DNA from: Marinobacter sediminum
Lineage (GTDB): Bacteria > Pseudomonadota > Gammaproteobacteria > Pseudomonadales > Oleiphilaceae
Reading direction: 5' to 3'
Length of the DNA stretch: 64,000 bases
Assembly: GCF_016820575.1 (NCBI RefSeq)
Contig: NZ_JAEMQH010000003.1
Coordinates: forward strand, 124,001 to 188,000
Position 1 is the stretch's first letter. Every line of letters begins with the position of its first letter. Both the position numbers and the translations under genes were made by a program. The notes below the pieces were generated by a model that saw only the letters and a program-made list of their open reading frames with translations, ran no database searches and was not told the origin of the DNA. Shown piece after piece: positions 8,019 to 17,475 of this stretch.

Positions 8019-9367
8019 CAGAACCTTCGGTAATCTTTGTGGACGATGATCCACACATCCGGAAGGCCATCAGCCAGACGTTCGCGCTGGAGGAGCTGGC
8101 GGTCGCCTGCTTTGAGGACGCCGCTTCGGCACTGGAAACCATCACCGCCGAGTATGAAGGCGTGGTGCTGTGCGATTACAACATGCCGGGCATGGATGGC
8201 CTGGCCATGCTGGACCGAGTCCGTGACCTGGATGACGCCATTCCGGTGGTTATCCTGACCGGCCAGGGCGACATCAGTACCGCAGTCTCCGCGATGCAGC
8301 AGGGGGCTTACGATTTCATCGAAAAGCCGTTCGACCATGAGGAATTGATCGAGCTTTTGCGGCACGCCCTTGAGAAGCGGCACCTGGCCCTGGAAAACCG
8401 GCGCCTGAAGGCCCAGTTAAAGCATTTGGCACGCCCGGGGCCTCGGCTGCTGGGCGAGTCGGCGACCATGCAGCGGGTGATGTCCACCATCGATCCGGTT
8501 CTGGATATTTCCGCCAGTGTCTTGCTGCACGGTGAAACCGGTTCCGGTAAAGACGCACTGGCTCGCTATATTCATGAAAACAGTCAGCGCAGCGCCCACA
8601 ACTTTGTCGCCATTAATTGCGGTGCAGTGCCGGAAAACCTGATTGAGAGTGAGCTTTTTGGTCATGAAGCGGGTGCGTTCACCGGGGCCGACAAGCGTCG
8701 GATCGGTAAAATCGAACACGCGCACCGGGGCACGCTGTTCCTTGATGAGCTGGAAAGCATGCCCATGCCCCTGCAGGTCAAGTTACTGCGGGTTCTGGAG
8801 GAGCAAAAAGTTGAGCGCCTGGGCAGCAATCAGGTCATCGATGTGGATGTACGCATCATTGCCGCCACCAAGGCCGATCTGAAGGAGCTGAGCGATGCCG
8901 GTGAGTTTCGTTCGGACCTTTACTACCGGCTGAATGTGGTGAAGGTGGATATTCCGTCACTGCGGGAACGCAAGGAGGACATCCCACTGCTGTTTCATCA
9001 CTTCGTGCTGATTGCCGCCGCCCGTTACGATCGCGAGAGTATTCCCCTGGACGCGACTCAGGCCGCCCGGCTCATGCAGCATTCCTGGCCCGGTAACGTG
9101 CGGGAACTGCGCAACCTGGCCGAACGCTATGTGCTGCTGGGGCCGGCGGCGCTTGACGGTAATGCCGGCAATGGCTCCGACGATGTTGCCGGCCGCCAGA
9201 CCCTCACCGAGATGATGGACGGCTTTGAGCGCTCGGCCATCGTCAGTGCCCTCAATGCCTGCCATGGCAGCATCAAAGACACCATGGTGCAGCTGGGCAT
9301 CGCCCGAAAAACCCTGTACGACAAGATGAAAAAGCACGGATTGGACAAGGCCCAGTTCAAGGACTGA
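8015..9367 (+). CDS. DctD-like sigma-54-dependent response regulator
   Basis: NtrC-family activator of 450 residues. The receiver domain spans about 1-120 with acidic D10-D12 and the phospho-acceptor Asp54 in LCDYNMPG. The AAA+ domain has Walker A GETGSGKD near residue 172, the sigma-54-contacting GAFTGA loop near 218, and Walker B LFLDELES. A Fis-type HTH lies at the end (QLGIARKTLYDKMKKHGL). The intact GAFTGA motif means it should activate sigma-54 promoters; the candidate site at 2761 in front of the TRAP genes is the obvious target. It is translationally coupled to the kinase by a 4-nt overlap. Confidence 0.93.
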   Translation: MTEPSVIFVDDDPHIRKAISQTFALEELAVACFEDAASALETITAEYEGVVLCDYNMPGMDGLAMLDRVRDLDDAIPVVILTGQGDISTAVSAMQQGAYDFIEKPFDHEELIELLRHALEKRHLALENRRLKAQLKHLARPGPRLLGESATMQRVMSTIDPVLDISASVLLHGETGSGKDALARYIHENSQRSAHNFVAINCGAVPENLIESELFGHEAGAFTGADKRRIGKIEHAHRGTLFLDELESMPMPLQVKLLRVLEEQKVERLGSNQVIDVDVRIIAATKADLKELSDAGEFRSDLYYRLNVVKVDIPSLRERKEDIPLLFHHFVLIAAARYDRESIPLDATQAARLMQHSWPGNVRELRNLAERYVLLGPAALDGNAGNGSDDVAGRQTLTEMMDGFERSAIVSALNACHGSIKDTMVQLGIARKTLYDKMKKHGLDKAQFKD

Positions 9368-9382
9368 ACAAGTCACCGGTGG

Positions 9383-9405
9383 CAGTCCGTTCCGGTTACG
9401 GACTG
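9383..9405 (+). terminator. Hairpin after the DctD-like gene
   Basis: CAGTCCGT (9383-9390) and ACGGACTG (9398-9405) form a perfect 8-bp stem with a 7-nt loop, followed by only TTT. It starts 16 nt after the regulator stop, the right place for a terminator, but the T tract is weak. Confidence 0.5.
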
Positions 9406-9525
9406 TTTCCAAATTACGCATTATGTCCAATGATTTATGGGGTCATAGTTCGGTAACATTGCGTCACTTTCATGTGTCCGGATTCACCGGCCATTCAGCG
9501 CATCGAGTTAAAAGAAGCCCCTGTA

Positions 9526-11220
9526 ATGAAAAATCTGACCATCCAGACCCGGGTGCTGTTGTTGGCATTGGTACCCGTCATCGTGCTGACTGCTTTCCTT
9601 ACCAGTTACAACCTGAACCAGGCCCGGGAAATCGGCGATGAAGCTGTGGCCGGTTTCTCTACCGACATGGAAGCCAGTAAACGCGAAGAACTGAAAAACT
9701 ATCTGGAACTGGCGCGCACCTCGATTGCGCATCTGTACGATCAGCCGGGCTCGGCTGACGATCCCGAAGTCCGTGCTCAGGCCTACGACATCCTGCGCCA
9801 GCTGCGGTTCAACGATTCCGGCAGTGCCGGCTATATCTTCGCCTACGACACCAACGGTGTGAACGTTATGCACGGTGTTAAACCTGCGTTGGAAGGCAAG
9901 AACCTGTGGGGGTTTAAGGATCCCAACGGCACCTACCTGATCCGCGAGCTGGTCAAGGCCGCCCGCAGTGGCGGTGGTTACGTATCCTACGGCTGGAAAA
10001 ACAGCGATACCGGCCAGGTTGCACCGAAACTCGGTTACGCCGAAATGCTGCCGAAGTGGGGCATCATGATTGGCACCGGGTTCTGGGTGGACGGTCTGGA
10101 AGGCCAGATTGCCGCCATGGATGCCAAGGTTGGTGAATCCCTGAACGACGCCGTGTTTGGTTCCATCACCACCTCACTCGTGGCGCTGGCGCTGATTGTA
10201 TTGCTGGCTTTGATCGTGGTGCGCAGCATCATCCGGCCACTGAAGTCGGCGGTATCCGCCATGAATGACATCGCCAGTGGCGATGGCGACCTGACCCGAC
10301 GTCTGGAGATTGATGGTAAGGACGAGCTGAGCCAGCTGGCAACCGCCTTCAACAGTTTCGCCGATCAGGTCCATGGTCTGGTGGAGCAGGTGCTGTCGTC
10401 TACGCGCACCCTGAACGAGGCGTCCGAAGAGCTGAACCAGGTTATGGCGGAAGCCGAGGGCGGTGTTGAGCGCCAGAAGTCCGAGAGTGACCAGGTCGCG
10501 ACGGCAATGAATGAGATGACTGCGGCGGCCCAGGAAGTGGCCAACAACGCCAGTGAGGCCTCCGAGGCGGCGGACCACGCCAACGCCCAGGTCTGTGATG
10601 CCCAGGGCCTGGTACACCAAACCATCGGTGTCATTGGTGGTTTGTCTGATCAGGTCGAGGAGGGCGTTAAGGTTATCGAAAAGCTGGGGTCGGACTCACG
10701 CAAGATTGATAACGTACTGGAAGTGATCCGTGAGATTGCCGATCAGACCAACCTGTTGGCCCTCAACGCCGCAATTGAGGCCGCGCGTGCCGGAGAGGCC
10801 GGCCGTGGTTTCGCGGTGGTGGCCGATGAAGTCCGCACCCTCGCAAGCCGGACTCAGCAGAGCACCCAGGAAATCCAGGAAACCATCGAACGCCTGCAGA
10901 CTGGCGCCAGCAATGCCGTCAGCTTGATCGGCTCGATCAGCGAGCGCAGTGAGGCTACGGTGGTAGAGACCCGTCAGGTCAACGATGCCCTGCAGCGGAT
11001 CAATCAGGCAGTCAGCACCATCAATGACATGAACAGCCAGATTGCGAGCGCAGCGGAAGAACAGACCAGTGTATCCGAGACCATCAACCAGAATGTTCAC
11101 GAGATCGTGGCGATCACCGAACAGACGGCCGATGGTACCCGTCGGGCCGGGGCCGCAACCCAGCGACTCAAGGCCCTGGCATCGGATATGTCCGATCAGG
11201 TCAGCCGCTACCGGGTGTAA
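9526..11220 (+). CDS. Methyl-accepting chemotaxis protein with single Cache domain
   Basis: Chemoreceptor of 564 residues. The first membrane helix is at about residues 7-28. A periplasmic sCache_2 domain follows ([16 protein letters not shown] and [19 protein letters not shown] are hallmarks), then a second helix near 205-225 and HAMP. The cytoplasmic signalling tip contains [20 protein letters not shown]. It ends in SRYRV with no CheR/CheB-tethering pentapeptide. ATG at 9526 is chosen because it gives a normal membrane start ([20 protein letters not shown]); the longer frame from 9472 adds 18 polar residues. The ligand is unknown; sCache_2 receptors often bind small organic acids, consistent with the transport module before it. 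Confidence 0.93.
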   Translation: MKNLTIQTRVLLLALVPVIVLTAFLTSYNLNQAREIGDEAVAGFSTDMEASKREELKNYLELARTSIAHLYDQPGSADDPEVRAQAYDILRQLRFNDSGSAGYIFAYDTNGVNVMHGVKPALEGKNLWGFKDPNGTYLIRELVKAARSGGGYVSYGWKNSDTGQVAPKLGYAEMLPKWGIMIGTGFWVDGLEGQIAAMDAKVGESLNDAVFGSITTSLVALALIVLLALIVVRSIIRPLKSAVSAMNDIASGDGDLTRRLEIDGKDELSQLATAFNSFADQVHGLVEQVLSSTRTLNEASEELNQVMAEAEGGVERQKSESDQVATAMNEMTAAAQEVANNASEASEAADHANAQVCDAQGLVHQTIGVIGGLSDQVEEGVKVIEKLGSDSRKIDNVLEVIREIADQTNLLALNAAIEAARAGEAGRGFAVVADEVRTLASRTQQSTQEIQETIERLQTGASNAVSLIGSISERSEATVVETRQVNDALQRINQAVSTINDMNSQIASAAEEQTSVSETINQNVHEIVAITEQTADGTRRAGAATQRLKALASDMSDQVSRYRV

Positions 11221-11233
11221 TCGGCAGGGGAAT

Positions 11234-11263
11234 AAAAAACCGGGGCTGAGGCCCCGGTTTTTT
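11234..11263 (+). terminator. Strong bidirectional rho-independent terminator
   Basis: AAAAAACCGGGGC (11234-11246), loop TGAG, then GCCCCGGTTTTTT (11251-11263) form a perfect 13-bp stem with an A tract on one side and a T tract on the other. It sits between the convergent chemoreceptor and PhoH genes and can serve both strands. Confidence 0.9.
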
Positions 11264-11310
11264 GTGTCTTGCTGGTCTCTCTGGCTTAACCCAACTTCAC
11301 AGTAGCCTGA

Positions 11311-12696
11311 TCAAAGATTGGCCTCGGCGAACTCCGCCAGAACCGAGCGTGGCACACCCTGAAGGTGGATGTGGGCGCCGTGACGGAAGCTTTTGAAGCG
11401 TTCGGTCATGTAGGTCAGCCCCGAACTCAGGGCGCTCAGGTACGGCGTATCAATCTGTGCCAGGTTGCCCAGGCAGATCACTTTGGAGCCGTTACCGGCA
11501 CGGGTGATGATGGTCTTGATCTGGTGCGGTGTCAGGTTCTGGGATTCATCAATGATGATCAGGCTGTGCTGAAAACTGCGACCGCGAATGTAGTTCATCG
11601 ACTTGAAGTGCAGGGGCACCTTGCTGAGGATGTAATCCACGCTGGCGGTCATGTTTTCATCGTCTTCGTGCAGCGCCTCGAGGTTGTCCACAATGGCGCC
11701 CAGCCAGGGCTCCATCTTCTCGGCTTCGGTGCCGGGCAGGAAGCCGATGTCTTCGTCCAGCCCCTGGGTTGAGCGGGTGGCGATGATGCGTTTGTACAGC
11801 TTGCTGGCCACCGTCATTTCGATACAGGCAGCCAGGGCCAGGATGGTTTTGCCCGAGCCTGCAGAACCGGTCAGGTTGACCAGATGCACGTCCGGGTCCA
11901 GCAGCAAGTTGAGCGCCAGCGCCTGGTAAATATCTCGTGGCACCAGGCCCCAGACTTCTTCGTTCATCAGGTCGTGCTGGTGTAGGTCCCGAATCACCAC
12001 CTGGGTCTCGGACAGGTCGGAGACCTTGCCGACAAAGCCCTGCTGGTCAATCACAAACTCGTTGATGTTCAGTCGTGCCAGCTCACCCTCGCGCCTGAGG
12101 ATGTGCTCGGTAATGCCTTCGCGCTGAATGGTTTCCACCTTCTCAATGGTGTCCCAGAACGAGTTCGGGAACTCCCGGTAGCCCTTGGGCAGCAGGTCGA
12201 TGTCGTCCAGCAGCTGGTCGTTGTGGTAATCCTGGGCTTCAACGCCAAAGCCGCGGGCTTTCAGGCGCATGTTGATGTCTTTGCTGACCAGGATGATGTC
12301 CCGCGCCCGGTGCTCGTTCTGCAGCGCCGCCAGGGTATTGATGATCTTGTTGTCGTTCAGGTGCTCGGGCAACGAGTGAGAATTCACATGCTGTGTACTC
12401 ATCAGAATCAGGAGCTTGCCCAGCGGCTCGGCTTTTTTGCCACGCACAATCGGGACACCTTTCTCGATCTCTTTCGGAGTGGCATCGCCCAGCAGTTTAT
12501 CGATGTTTCGGATGGCCTGACGGCAGTCTGCAGCGACCGCTTGCTTGCCGGATTTCAGACTGTCGAGTTCTTCGAGGACGGTCATCGGAATGATGACATC
12601 GTGTTCTTCAAAGTTGAGGAGGGCGTTGGGATCGTGAATGAGAACGTTGGTGTCGAGGACGTACATCTTTTTGCGAGCTTCTGGTGCTCTGGGCAT
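11311..12696 (-). CDS. PhoH family protein with N-terminal PIN domain
   Basis: Cytoplasmic protein of 461 residues made of an N-terminal PIN-type nuclease domain (VLDTNVLIHDPNAL near residues 13-26, with later conserved acidic residues such as LVSKDINMRLKARG) and a C-terminal PhoH ATPase domain with Walker A NLTGSAGSGKT near 280 and Walker B IIDESQNLTPHQ. This PIN-PhoH architecture (COG1875, YlaK-like) is linked to RNA unwinding and cleavage in studied homologues. A second possible start, MYVLDTNV, lies ten codons downstream. The gene directly follows the CBS-domain gene on the same strand, with a 24-nt gap. Confidence 0.9.
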   Translation of the reverse strand: MPRAPEARKKMYVLDTNVLIHDPNALLNFEEHDVIIPMTVLEELDSLKSGKQAVAADCRQAIRNIDKLLGDATPKEIEKGVPIVRGKKAEPLGKLLILMSTQHVNSHSLPEHLNDNKIINTLAALQNEHRARDIILVSKDINMRLKARGFGVEAQDYHNDQLLDDIDLLPKGYREFPNSFWDTIEKVETIQREGITEHILRREGELARLNINEFVIDQQGFVGKVSDLSETQVVIRDLHQHDLMNEEVWGLVPRDIYQALALNLLLDPDVHLVNLTGSAGSGKTILALAACIEMTVASKLYKRIIATRSTQGLDEDIGFLPGTEAEKMEPWLGAIVDNLEALHEDDENMTASVDYILSKVPLHFKSMNYIRGRSFQHSLIIIDESQNLTPHQIKTIITRAGNGSKVICLGNLAQIDTPYLSALSSGLTYMTERFKSFRHGAHIHLQGVPRSVLAEFAEANL

Positions 12697-12720
12697 AGGT
12701 GGCGCTACCTCTCTGGTGGC

Positions 12721-13212
12721 TCAGTCGTTACCGGTACACCGTTGCGTGAGTGCGGTGTCCGAAATCAGCTTCAGCATGTCGTAAGTCGTTATGATACCGG
12801 TAATTTTTGAATCCCTGGTGACAAAGATTCGATGCAGGTGTTCACGCATCATTATATCCGCAATGTCGCGCACGGGCGTCTGCTCGTCAACCGATAAAAC
12901 GCTCGGGGTCATAATATCCCGGACTTCGACCGGAACTTTGCCCATTTCCTCAAAAATCACCATGCGCAGGCGGCGGGCTTCTTCCTGCTCTTCGGACGTC
13001 AGGCTCGCACCGGCACCAGAGCGGTGTGCGTTCCAGCGGAATTCGGTGATGTCCTTGAGGGTAGCGATACCGACGATGTCGCCGTCTTCGTCAGTGACCG
13101 GGCTGCCGGTGATTTCGTTGTCGGTCAGGAACCGGGCCAGTCGGTCCATGGTCCAGGATTGGGGAACTGCCTTGATGGTCGGGGTCATGATCTCGAATGC
13201 GAGAACGGTCAT
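12721..13212 (-). CDS. CBS domain pair protein
   Basis: Protein of 163 residues made almost entirely of two CBS motifs: one beginning IMTPTIKAVPQSWTMDRLAR with GSPVTDEDGDIVGIATLKDI, the other IMTPSVLSVDEQTPVRDIAD with RIFVTRDSKITGIITTYDML. The linker is rich in charged residues (SEEQEEARRLR). Stand-alone CBS pairs bind adenine nucleotides and regulate partner proteins; the partner is unknown. It reads in the same direction as the PhoH gene immediately downstream. Confidence 0.88.
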   Translation of the reverse strand: MTVLAFEIMTPTIKAVPQSWTMDRLARFLTDNEITGSPVTDEDGDIVGIATLKDITEFRWNAHRSGAGASLTSEEQEEARRLRMVIFEEMGKVPVEVRDIMTPSVLSVDEQTPVRDIADIMMREHLHRIFVTRDSKITGIITTYDMLKLISDTALTQRCTGND

Positions 13213-13281
13213 TAAACGGGGCCTGCCTTCAATGTGTTCATTTTGGTCAAGCTTAGCCTGTCAGTGGGTGTGCGTCATCCC

Positions 13282-14019
13282 TCAATGCTCGGTTGGGCGC
13301 ACATCCACCAGCCGATCCTGGTCATCATAGACCAGCTCAAAATCCTGGTAACGATCTTTGCCCGCCACCTGTTCCAGGGCCTTGAGCGAGCGCACGGGAA
13401 TGTCCACCAACAGCGAATTGACCAGCCAGCCGGGCAGGGCGCCATTGGGATCGGTGTGTTGCAGCCAGATCATCCGGGTTTTATCTCCTTCCGGGATAAA
13501 ACGGTACAGGGTGTCGGAGCGGTCCACGCGAACCCGGTTATCGAATTCTGCCCGCTGGTTCGGGGTAGCGTTCAGATCCATGACGATCTCACCGCTGTTG
13601 CGGTTGCCCCGGGTTCGGATGTGCAGCACGTAATCCCGGTCGGTGACCGGCCAAGGCATATCGTTGACGGAATAGGCGTAGCGGTCGTGGAAGCTGCCGG
13701 TGCCGAAGGCATAGGATTCGGTGCAGTTGTAGACCCATTCGACGCAGGATTTGGGGTTCATCATGACGGCCATCACGGTTTCGATGGGTGCGTCCAGAGT
13801 GGCCACGGCCTTGAACGCCTTGAAACTGGAATCCTGGTGGTCGATGGTATATACCCGGATGTTGTCGGCTTCCTTGCGCAGGCTCCAGCCATCGTCGTTC
13901 TCCGCCGGTAACTCGGTCTGGACGCCGGCCGCAGCGAGCGCGGTCACCAGTAAGGCGAAGAGCCCGCCGGAGATGGCTGAGGCGTAGCCCGTAAAACGGT
14001 GGGCTCCGGTCTTTCTCAT
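13282..14019 (-). CDS. Secreted or lipid-transfer START domain protein
   Basis: Protein of 245 residues with a hydrophobic N-terminal signal (SGGLFALLVTALAAAGVQTE, about residues 17-36) followed by a START/SRPBCC-type domain: DGWSLRKEADNIRVYTID, ATLDAPIETVMAVMMNP, WPVTDRDYVLHIRTRG and GWLVNSLLVDIPVRSLKALE. START proteins hold a lipid or other hydrophobic ligand in a closed cavity; bacterial secreted members are common in marine gammaproteobacteria but are not functionally defined. AAGGAAG lies upstream of the ATG. It ends 69 nt before the CBS gene on the same strand and may be cotranscribed with it. Confidence 0.85.
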   Translation of the reverse strand: MRKTGAHRFTGYASAISGGLFALLVTALAAAGVQTELPAENDDGWSLRKEADNIRVYTIDHQDSSFKAFKAVATLDAPIETVMAVMMNPKSCVEWVYNCTESYAFGTGSFHDRYAYSVNDMPWPVTDRDYVLHIRTRGNRNSGEIVMDLNATPNQRAEFDNRVRVDRSDTLYRFIPEGDKTRMIWLQHTDPNGALPGWLVNSLLVDIPVRSLKALEQVAGKDRYQDFELVYDDQDRLVDVRPTEH

Positions 14020-14134
14020 GGGGTAAACTTCCTTGACGATGGTGGCCGGAGTCTAGCATGAGGCGATATCCGATAAGGCCACTAAAACAAGGGATTGTGA
14101 ACCAGGTAACTCCCTGGGCCGTCGGTCCCGTCAA

Positions 14135-15163
14135 ATGGCCCGAACTGACGCGATTATGACGTTACGCAAGCTCATCGATGGAAAGGGAAGGCTCACTCCC
14201 GGGGTGATTGATCACCCGGTGGAGGAGATCAATTATCTCGACTATGACCTGCGCTCGGTCATGGACCGCCCTCGCTCTCGCCTGGCCCGACGCTGGCGGT
14301 TTAACCAGTTCCAATTTGTCAGTGCCATGGCGCCCGGTTGGGTTTTCGGTATGGCCCTGGTGGATCTCAAGTTGGTGGCCAACGGTTTTTTCTACCTGTA
14401 CGACTTTGAAACCGGCACCAAGTATGAACGGTCCTTTCTCCAGCCCTTTGCCCGCGGCACCCGGATTGAGCCCCTGCCAGAGCACGGCGTCGCCAGCTTC
14501 ACCAAGGGCGATGTCTCGCTCCGGGTGAGTGCCGCTGCGGGTGGGCGTAATATCAGCGTCTCGGCGCCCGGCGGTATCCGGATTGATCTGGAGATCAAAG
14601 ACGATAACGACCCGCTCCGGCTGGTGTGCCCGGCGGGTTACGATGGCTGGGTCTTCACCCGTAAATCCGCCGGCCTGCCGGTGGAGGGCGAGATTCGCTG
14701 GGATCATCGTATCTGGCGGTGTGATACCCATACCCGGGCGACGGTCGATTGGAGCTGCGGCTTCATGCGCCGGGAGACAGCATGGAACTGGGCTTGTATG
14801 GCGGGAACACTGGCCGACGGTCGCTCGCTGGGGCTCAATCTGGCGGCTGGGGTCAATGAGACAGGCATGACTGAAAACGCCATCTGGCTGGATGGGCGCT
14901 GCATTCGGGTCGGAACGGCCCGGTTTGTGTTTGATCGTTACCAGCCAGGGGCCGACTGGTATGTAAGCACTGACGACGGACGAGTGGCGTTGCAGTTTGT
15001 TCCGTCTGGCGTGCGTCGGGAAAAGCTGAATGCGCTGGTGCTGGCGTCCAACTTCCGGCAGTTTATCGGCACTTTCAGAGGGTTCGTCAGAGACGACGCC
15101 GGAAACAAAATCCCCGTAGACGGGCTACGGGGATTGATGGAAGACCATTACGCCCGCTGGTAA
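14135..15163 (+). CDS. DUF2804 domain-containing protein
   Basis: Protein of 342 residues that matches the DUF2804 pattern from memory: an N-terminal R-x-RRWRFNQFQF segment, GMALVDLKLVANGFFYLYDF, and a C-terminal SNFRQFIGTFRGFV. No signal peptide or membrane helix is evident. The function of the family is not known. A second in-frame ATG at 14156 (MTLRKLID) could be the start; neither has a strong ribosome binding site. It is transcribed alone, divergently from the START protein gene and convergently with minE. Confidence 0.78.
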   Translation: MARTDAIMTLRKLIDGKGRLTPGVIDHPVEEINYLDYDLRSVMDRPRSRLARRWRFNQFQFVSAMAPGWVFGMALVDLKLVANGFFYLYDFETGTKYERSFLQPFARGTRIEPLPEHGVASFTKGDVSLRVSAAAGGRNISVSAPGGIRIDLEIKDDNDPLRLVCPAGYDGWVFTRKSAGLPVEGEIRWDHRIWRCDTHTRATVDWSCGFMRRETAWNWACMAGTLADGRSLGLNLAAGVNETGMTENAIWLDGRCIRVGTARFVFDRYQPGADWYVSTDDGRVALQFVPSGVRREKLNALVLASNFRQFIGTFRGFVRDDAGNKIPVDGLRGLMEDHYARW

Positions 15164-15174
15164 TCCGGCGGGCG
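15151..15174. terminator. Hairpin spanning the DUF2804 stop codon
   Basis: CGCCCGCTGG (15151-15160) pairs with CCGGCGGGCG (15165-15174) through ten pairs including one G-T. The four-base loop TAAT carries the stop codon of the DUF2804 gene. There is no T tract on the plus strand. It lies between convergent genes. Confidence 0.4.
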
Positions 15175-15185
15175 TGGTGCTTCGG

Positions 15186-15437
15186 TTACCGCTCAGGCAG
15201 GGTGACGTTCAGTTCCAGCACCGAGCAGCTTTCGTTGCGGTCTACTTCCACCTGCACCATGTCATCGCTGATCTGCACGTACTTGCGAATGACCTCAAGC
15301 AGCTCCTGCTGCAACTTGGGCAGGTAGTCCGGTTGGTCTCGCTGTCCGCGTTCGTGGGCGACAATGATTTGCAATCGCTCCTTGGCGACGCTGGCGGTGC
15401 TCGTTTTCTTTCCTTTAAAGTAATCGAGGAAACTCAT
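15186..15437 (-). CDS. minE: MinE, cell division topological specificity factor
   Basis: Protein of 83 residues, typical for MinE. The N-terminal [20 protein letters not shown] is the membrane-binding and MinD-activating part, with [14 protein letters not shown] the contact helix. The C-terminal part is the dimerising topological-specificity domain. It stimulates the MinD ATPase so that MinCD oscillates between the poles and division occurs at mid-cell. It starts 3 nt after the minD stop, last in the min unit. Confidence 0.96.
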   Translation of the reverse strand: MSFLDYFKGKKTSTASVAKERLQIIVAHERGQRDQPDYLPKLQQELLEVIRKYVQISDDMVQVEVDRNESCSVLELNVTLPER

Positions 15438-15440
15438 CCC

Positions 15441-16253
15441 TCAGCCTCCCTTGAACATCCGTGAGAAAAACCCTTTCTTCTGGGCGGTCATGAACCGGTG
15501 TTCGCGGTCTTCACCCAAAAGCCGCCCGACAGCATCGTCGTAGGCCTGGCCGGCATCGCTCTCAGCTTCCAAAATGACCGGGAGACCCTGGTTGGAGGCA
15601 TTCAGGACCACCTGGCTTTCCGGAATCACACCCAGCAGTGGAATCGCCAGGATTTCCTCAACATCACCCACGGACAGCATTTCGCCTTTTTCGACCCGAT
15701 CTGGGTTGTAACGGGTAAGCAGCAGATGTTCTTTGACCGGATCCTGGCCCATCTCTGCACGGCGGGATTTGCTTTGCAAAATGCCCAGGATTCGGTCGGA
15801 ATCGCGAACCGATGACACCTCTGGGTTGGTCACCACCACCGCTTCGTCGGCGTAATAAAGCGCCATCAGGGCACCGTGTTCAATGCCGGCCGGAGAATCG
15901 CACACGATGTAGTCAAAGGTTTCTGACAGTTCGTTGATGACTTTTTCCACGCCCTCTTTGGTCAGGGCTTCCTTCTCGCGGGTCTGGGACGCGGGCAGGA
16001 TGTACAGGGTATCCACCCGTTTGTCGCGAATAAGTGCCTGGTTCAGGGACGCCTCGCCCTGGATCACGTTGACGAAGTCATATACGACCCGTCGTTCGCA
16101 ATTCATGATCAGGTCCAGGTTGCGCAGGCCCACGTCGAAGTCGATAACGACGGTTTTGTGGCCGCGTTTGGCAAGTCCGGTGCTGATCGATGCGCTGGTT
16201 GTGGTTTTACCAACGCCGCCCTTTCCTGAAGTAACGACAATGATTCTAGCCAA
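15441..16253 (-). CDS. minD: MinD, septum site-determining ATPase
   Basis: ParA/MinD-type ATPase of 270 residues. The deviant Walker A motif SGKGGVGKTTTSASI lies at residues 8-22, with D in VVIDFDVGLRNLDL and the Walker B region YIVCDSPAGIEHGA. The C-terminus GFFSRMFKGG is the amphipathic membrane-targeting helix. It recruits MinC to the membrane and is cycled by MinE. It lies 77 nt after minC. Confidence 0.97.
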   Translation of the reverse strand: MARIIVVTSGKGGVGKTTTSASISTGLAKRGHKTVVIDFDVGLRNLDLIMNCERRVVYDFVNVIQGEASLNQALIRDKRVDTLYILPASQTREKEALTKEGVEKVINELSETFDYIVCDSPAGIEHGALMALYYADEAVVVTNPEVSSVRDSDRILGILQSKSRRAEMGQDPVKEHLLLTRYNPDRVEKGEMLSVGDVEEILAIPLLGVIPESQVVLNASNQGLPVILEAESDAGQAYDDAVGRLLGEDREHRFMTAQKKGFFSRMFKGG

Positions 16254-16330
16254 GGTAAAATTCCTGTTTCGCGGTGGATTCGTCGTGTCTGCGGAATTAT
16301 CCGGTCAAGTTTTCGCAGTCCGTCTCGATA

Positions 16331-17098
16331 TCAGGCCTTGTCCAGTGGCGTCACCACCAGCAGGTCGTCCCTGAGCTGGATCTGTACAGCTTTTTTCCAG
16401 CCGTTGTCCTGAAGATCTTCGGAGATTTTATAGTGTCCGGCGATGGACACAAGCTCCGCCTCAAGAGATTGACAGAAAATTCGGGCCGACTCAGCCCCGT
16501 GAATGCCCGCCAGTGCCCGGCCACGCAGCGGACCGTACACATGAATGTTGCCGGCGGCCAGTACTTCCGCGCCGGCCTGCACCGGTGCCAGAATGACCAG
16601 ATCACCCTCGGGCGCGTAGATTTGCTGGCCGGATCGCACTGGCTGATTGATCACTCGCGCGGGTGCTGGTTCGCCAGCGTTGGCTGCGGGGGCTTCTGGA
16701 GCCTTAGCACCGCCGGCTTCCGGAGTCTCCGCTGCGGAGTCCGGAGCATGGGTCCGGTCCCGGTGGCTGTTGCCGGGCAGCAGCGCCAAAGCCGCTCCAC
16801 GAGCCAGTCGTCGCTGGTCGTCATTGCCGCCGCGTACGCCGACCACATGGATCTGGTGGCGCCGGCAGGCGCCGATGATCTTGAAGAAATCCAGTTCGCT
16901 GTCCAGGCCTTCGTACTTTTCCAGGCTGACAATGATCGGAATGTCCTTGAAGAACCCCGGTGCCTGGCTGATCTTGTCCCGAAGCGTGGCCTCAAAATCG
17001 TCATTGTCGAAGTAGTGTAGCTCCAGTGCGGTCATGGACACACTGGCACTTTTCAACTGGAAAACCTGTTTAACGCCGGGGTTAGCGGTATCGGTCAT
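16331..17098 (-). CDS. minC: MinC, septum site-determining inhibitor
   Basis: Protein of 255 residues. The N-terminal FtsZ-inhibiting domain covers about 1-110. An Ala/Pro/Glu-rich linker (about 115-150, AAETPEAGGAKAPEAPAA) leads to a C-terminal beta-helix domain with VRSGQQIYAPEGDLVIL and GNIHVYGPLRGRALAG, the MinD-binding face. The linker is longer than in E. coli MinC. Its ATG overlaps the hopJ-like stop as ATGA, so translation is probably coupled to that gene. Confidence 0.95.
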   Translation of the reverse strand: MTDTANPGVKQVFQLKSASVSMTALELHYFDNDDFEATLRDKISQAPGFFKDIPIIVSLEKYEGLDSELDFFKIIGACRRHQIHVVGVRGGNDDQRRLARGAALALLPGNSHRDRTHAPDSAAETPEAGGAKAPEAPAANAGEPAPARVINQPVRSGQQIYAPEGDLVILAPVQAGAEVLAAGNIHVYGPLRGRALAGIHGAESARIFCQSLEAELVSIAGHYKISEDLQDNGWKKAVQIQLRDDLLVVTPLDKA

Positions 17099-17475
17099 GA
17101 AGGGGTCTCTTCCATGGTGTTGGGCGACGGGCGCGGCCGCAGCGGGCTGTCTTCAAAACGGATGCCGGACCAGCCGGTGCTGATGAACTGGCGGATATTG
17201 CCATGGCTGGTGCCGGCCGGCTCATCCAGAACCTGACGGTAGTGCTGGGCAAACAGTGCAAGTGTGTCGGCCTCGGCCAGGTTGCAGTACTGGCCCAGGG
17301 CGAAGACCCGACACGAGCCGGCATTCTCGCCGGCAGCGTTGTACAGCGGGCCGTTGTGAAAACCGGTCGGTTGGTATTCGAAATGGCGCTCGATCAGCGC
17401 CAGGGTATCGTCGAATTCCGCGTGGCCGGCGGCCAGTGAGGCCAGATGGATACGTACCGCCTCGTTTACATTCAT
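17095..17475 (-). CDS. HopJ family protein
   Basis: Protein of about 126 residues that fits the HopJ family (named after a Pseudomonas syringae type III effector but widespread in free-living bacteria). Visible family traits are FDDTLALIERHFEYQPTGFH, NGPLYNAAGENAGSCRVFAL and a C-terminal GWSGIRFEDSPLRPR. There is no secretion system nearby, so an effector role is unlikely here. ATG at 17475 is preferred over the longer frame because it overlaps the stop of the DUF1244 gene (TAATG) and starts at the conserved N-terminus. Its stop overlaps minC by 4 nt. Confidence 0.85.
   Translation of the reverse strand: MNVNEAVRIHLASLAAGHAEFDDTLALIERHFEYQPTGFHNGPLYNAAGENAGSCRVFALGQYCNLAEADTLALFAQHYRQVLDEPAGTSHGNIRQFISTGWSGIRFEDSPLRPRPSPNTMEETPS

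Noticed and set aside
17095..17475. Type III effector as functional call
   Set aside because: The HopJ name comes from P. syringae; no secretion genes, hrp box or chaperone is present and the gene is coupled to minC.
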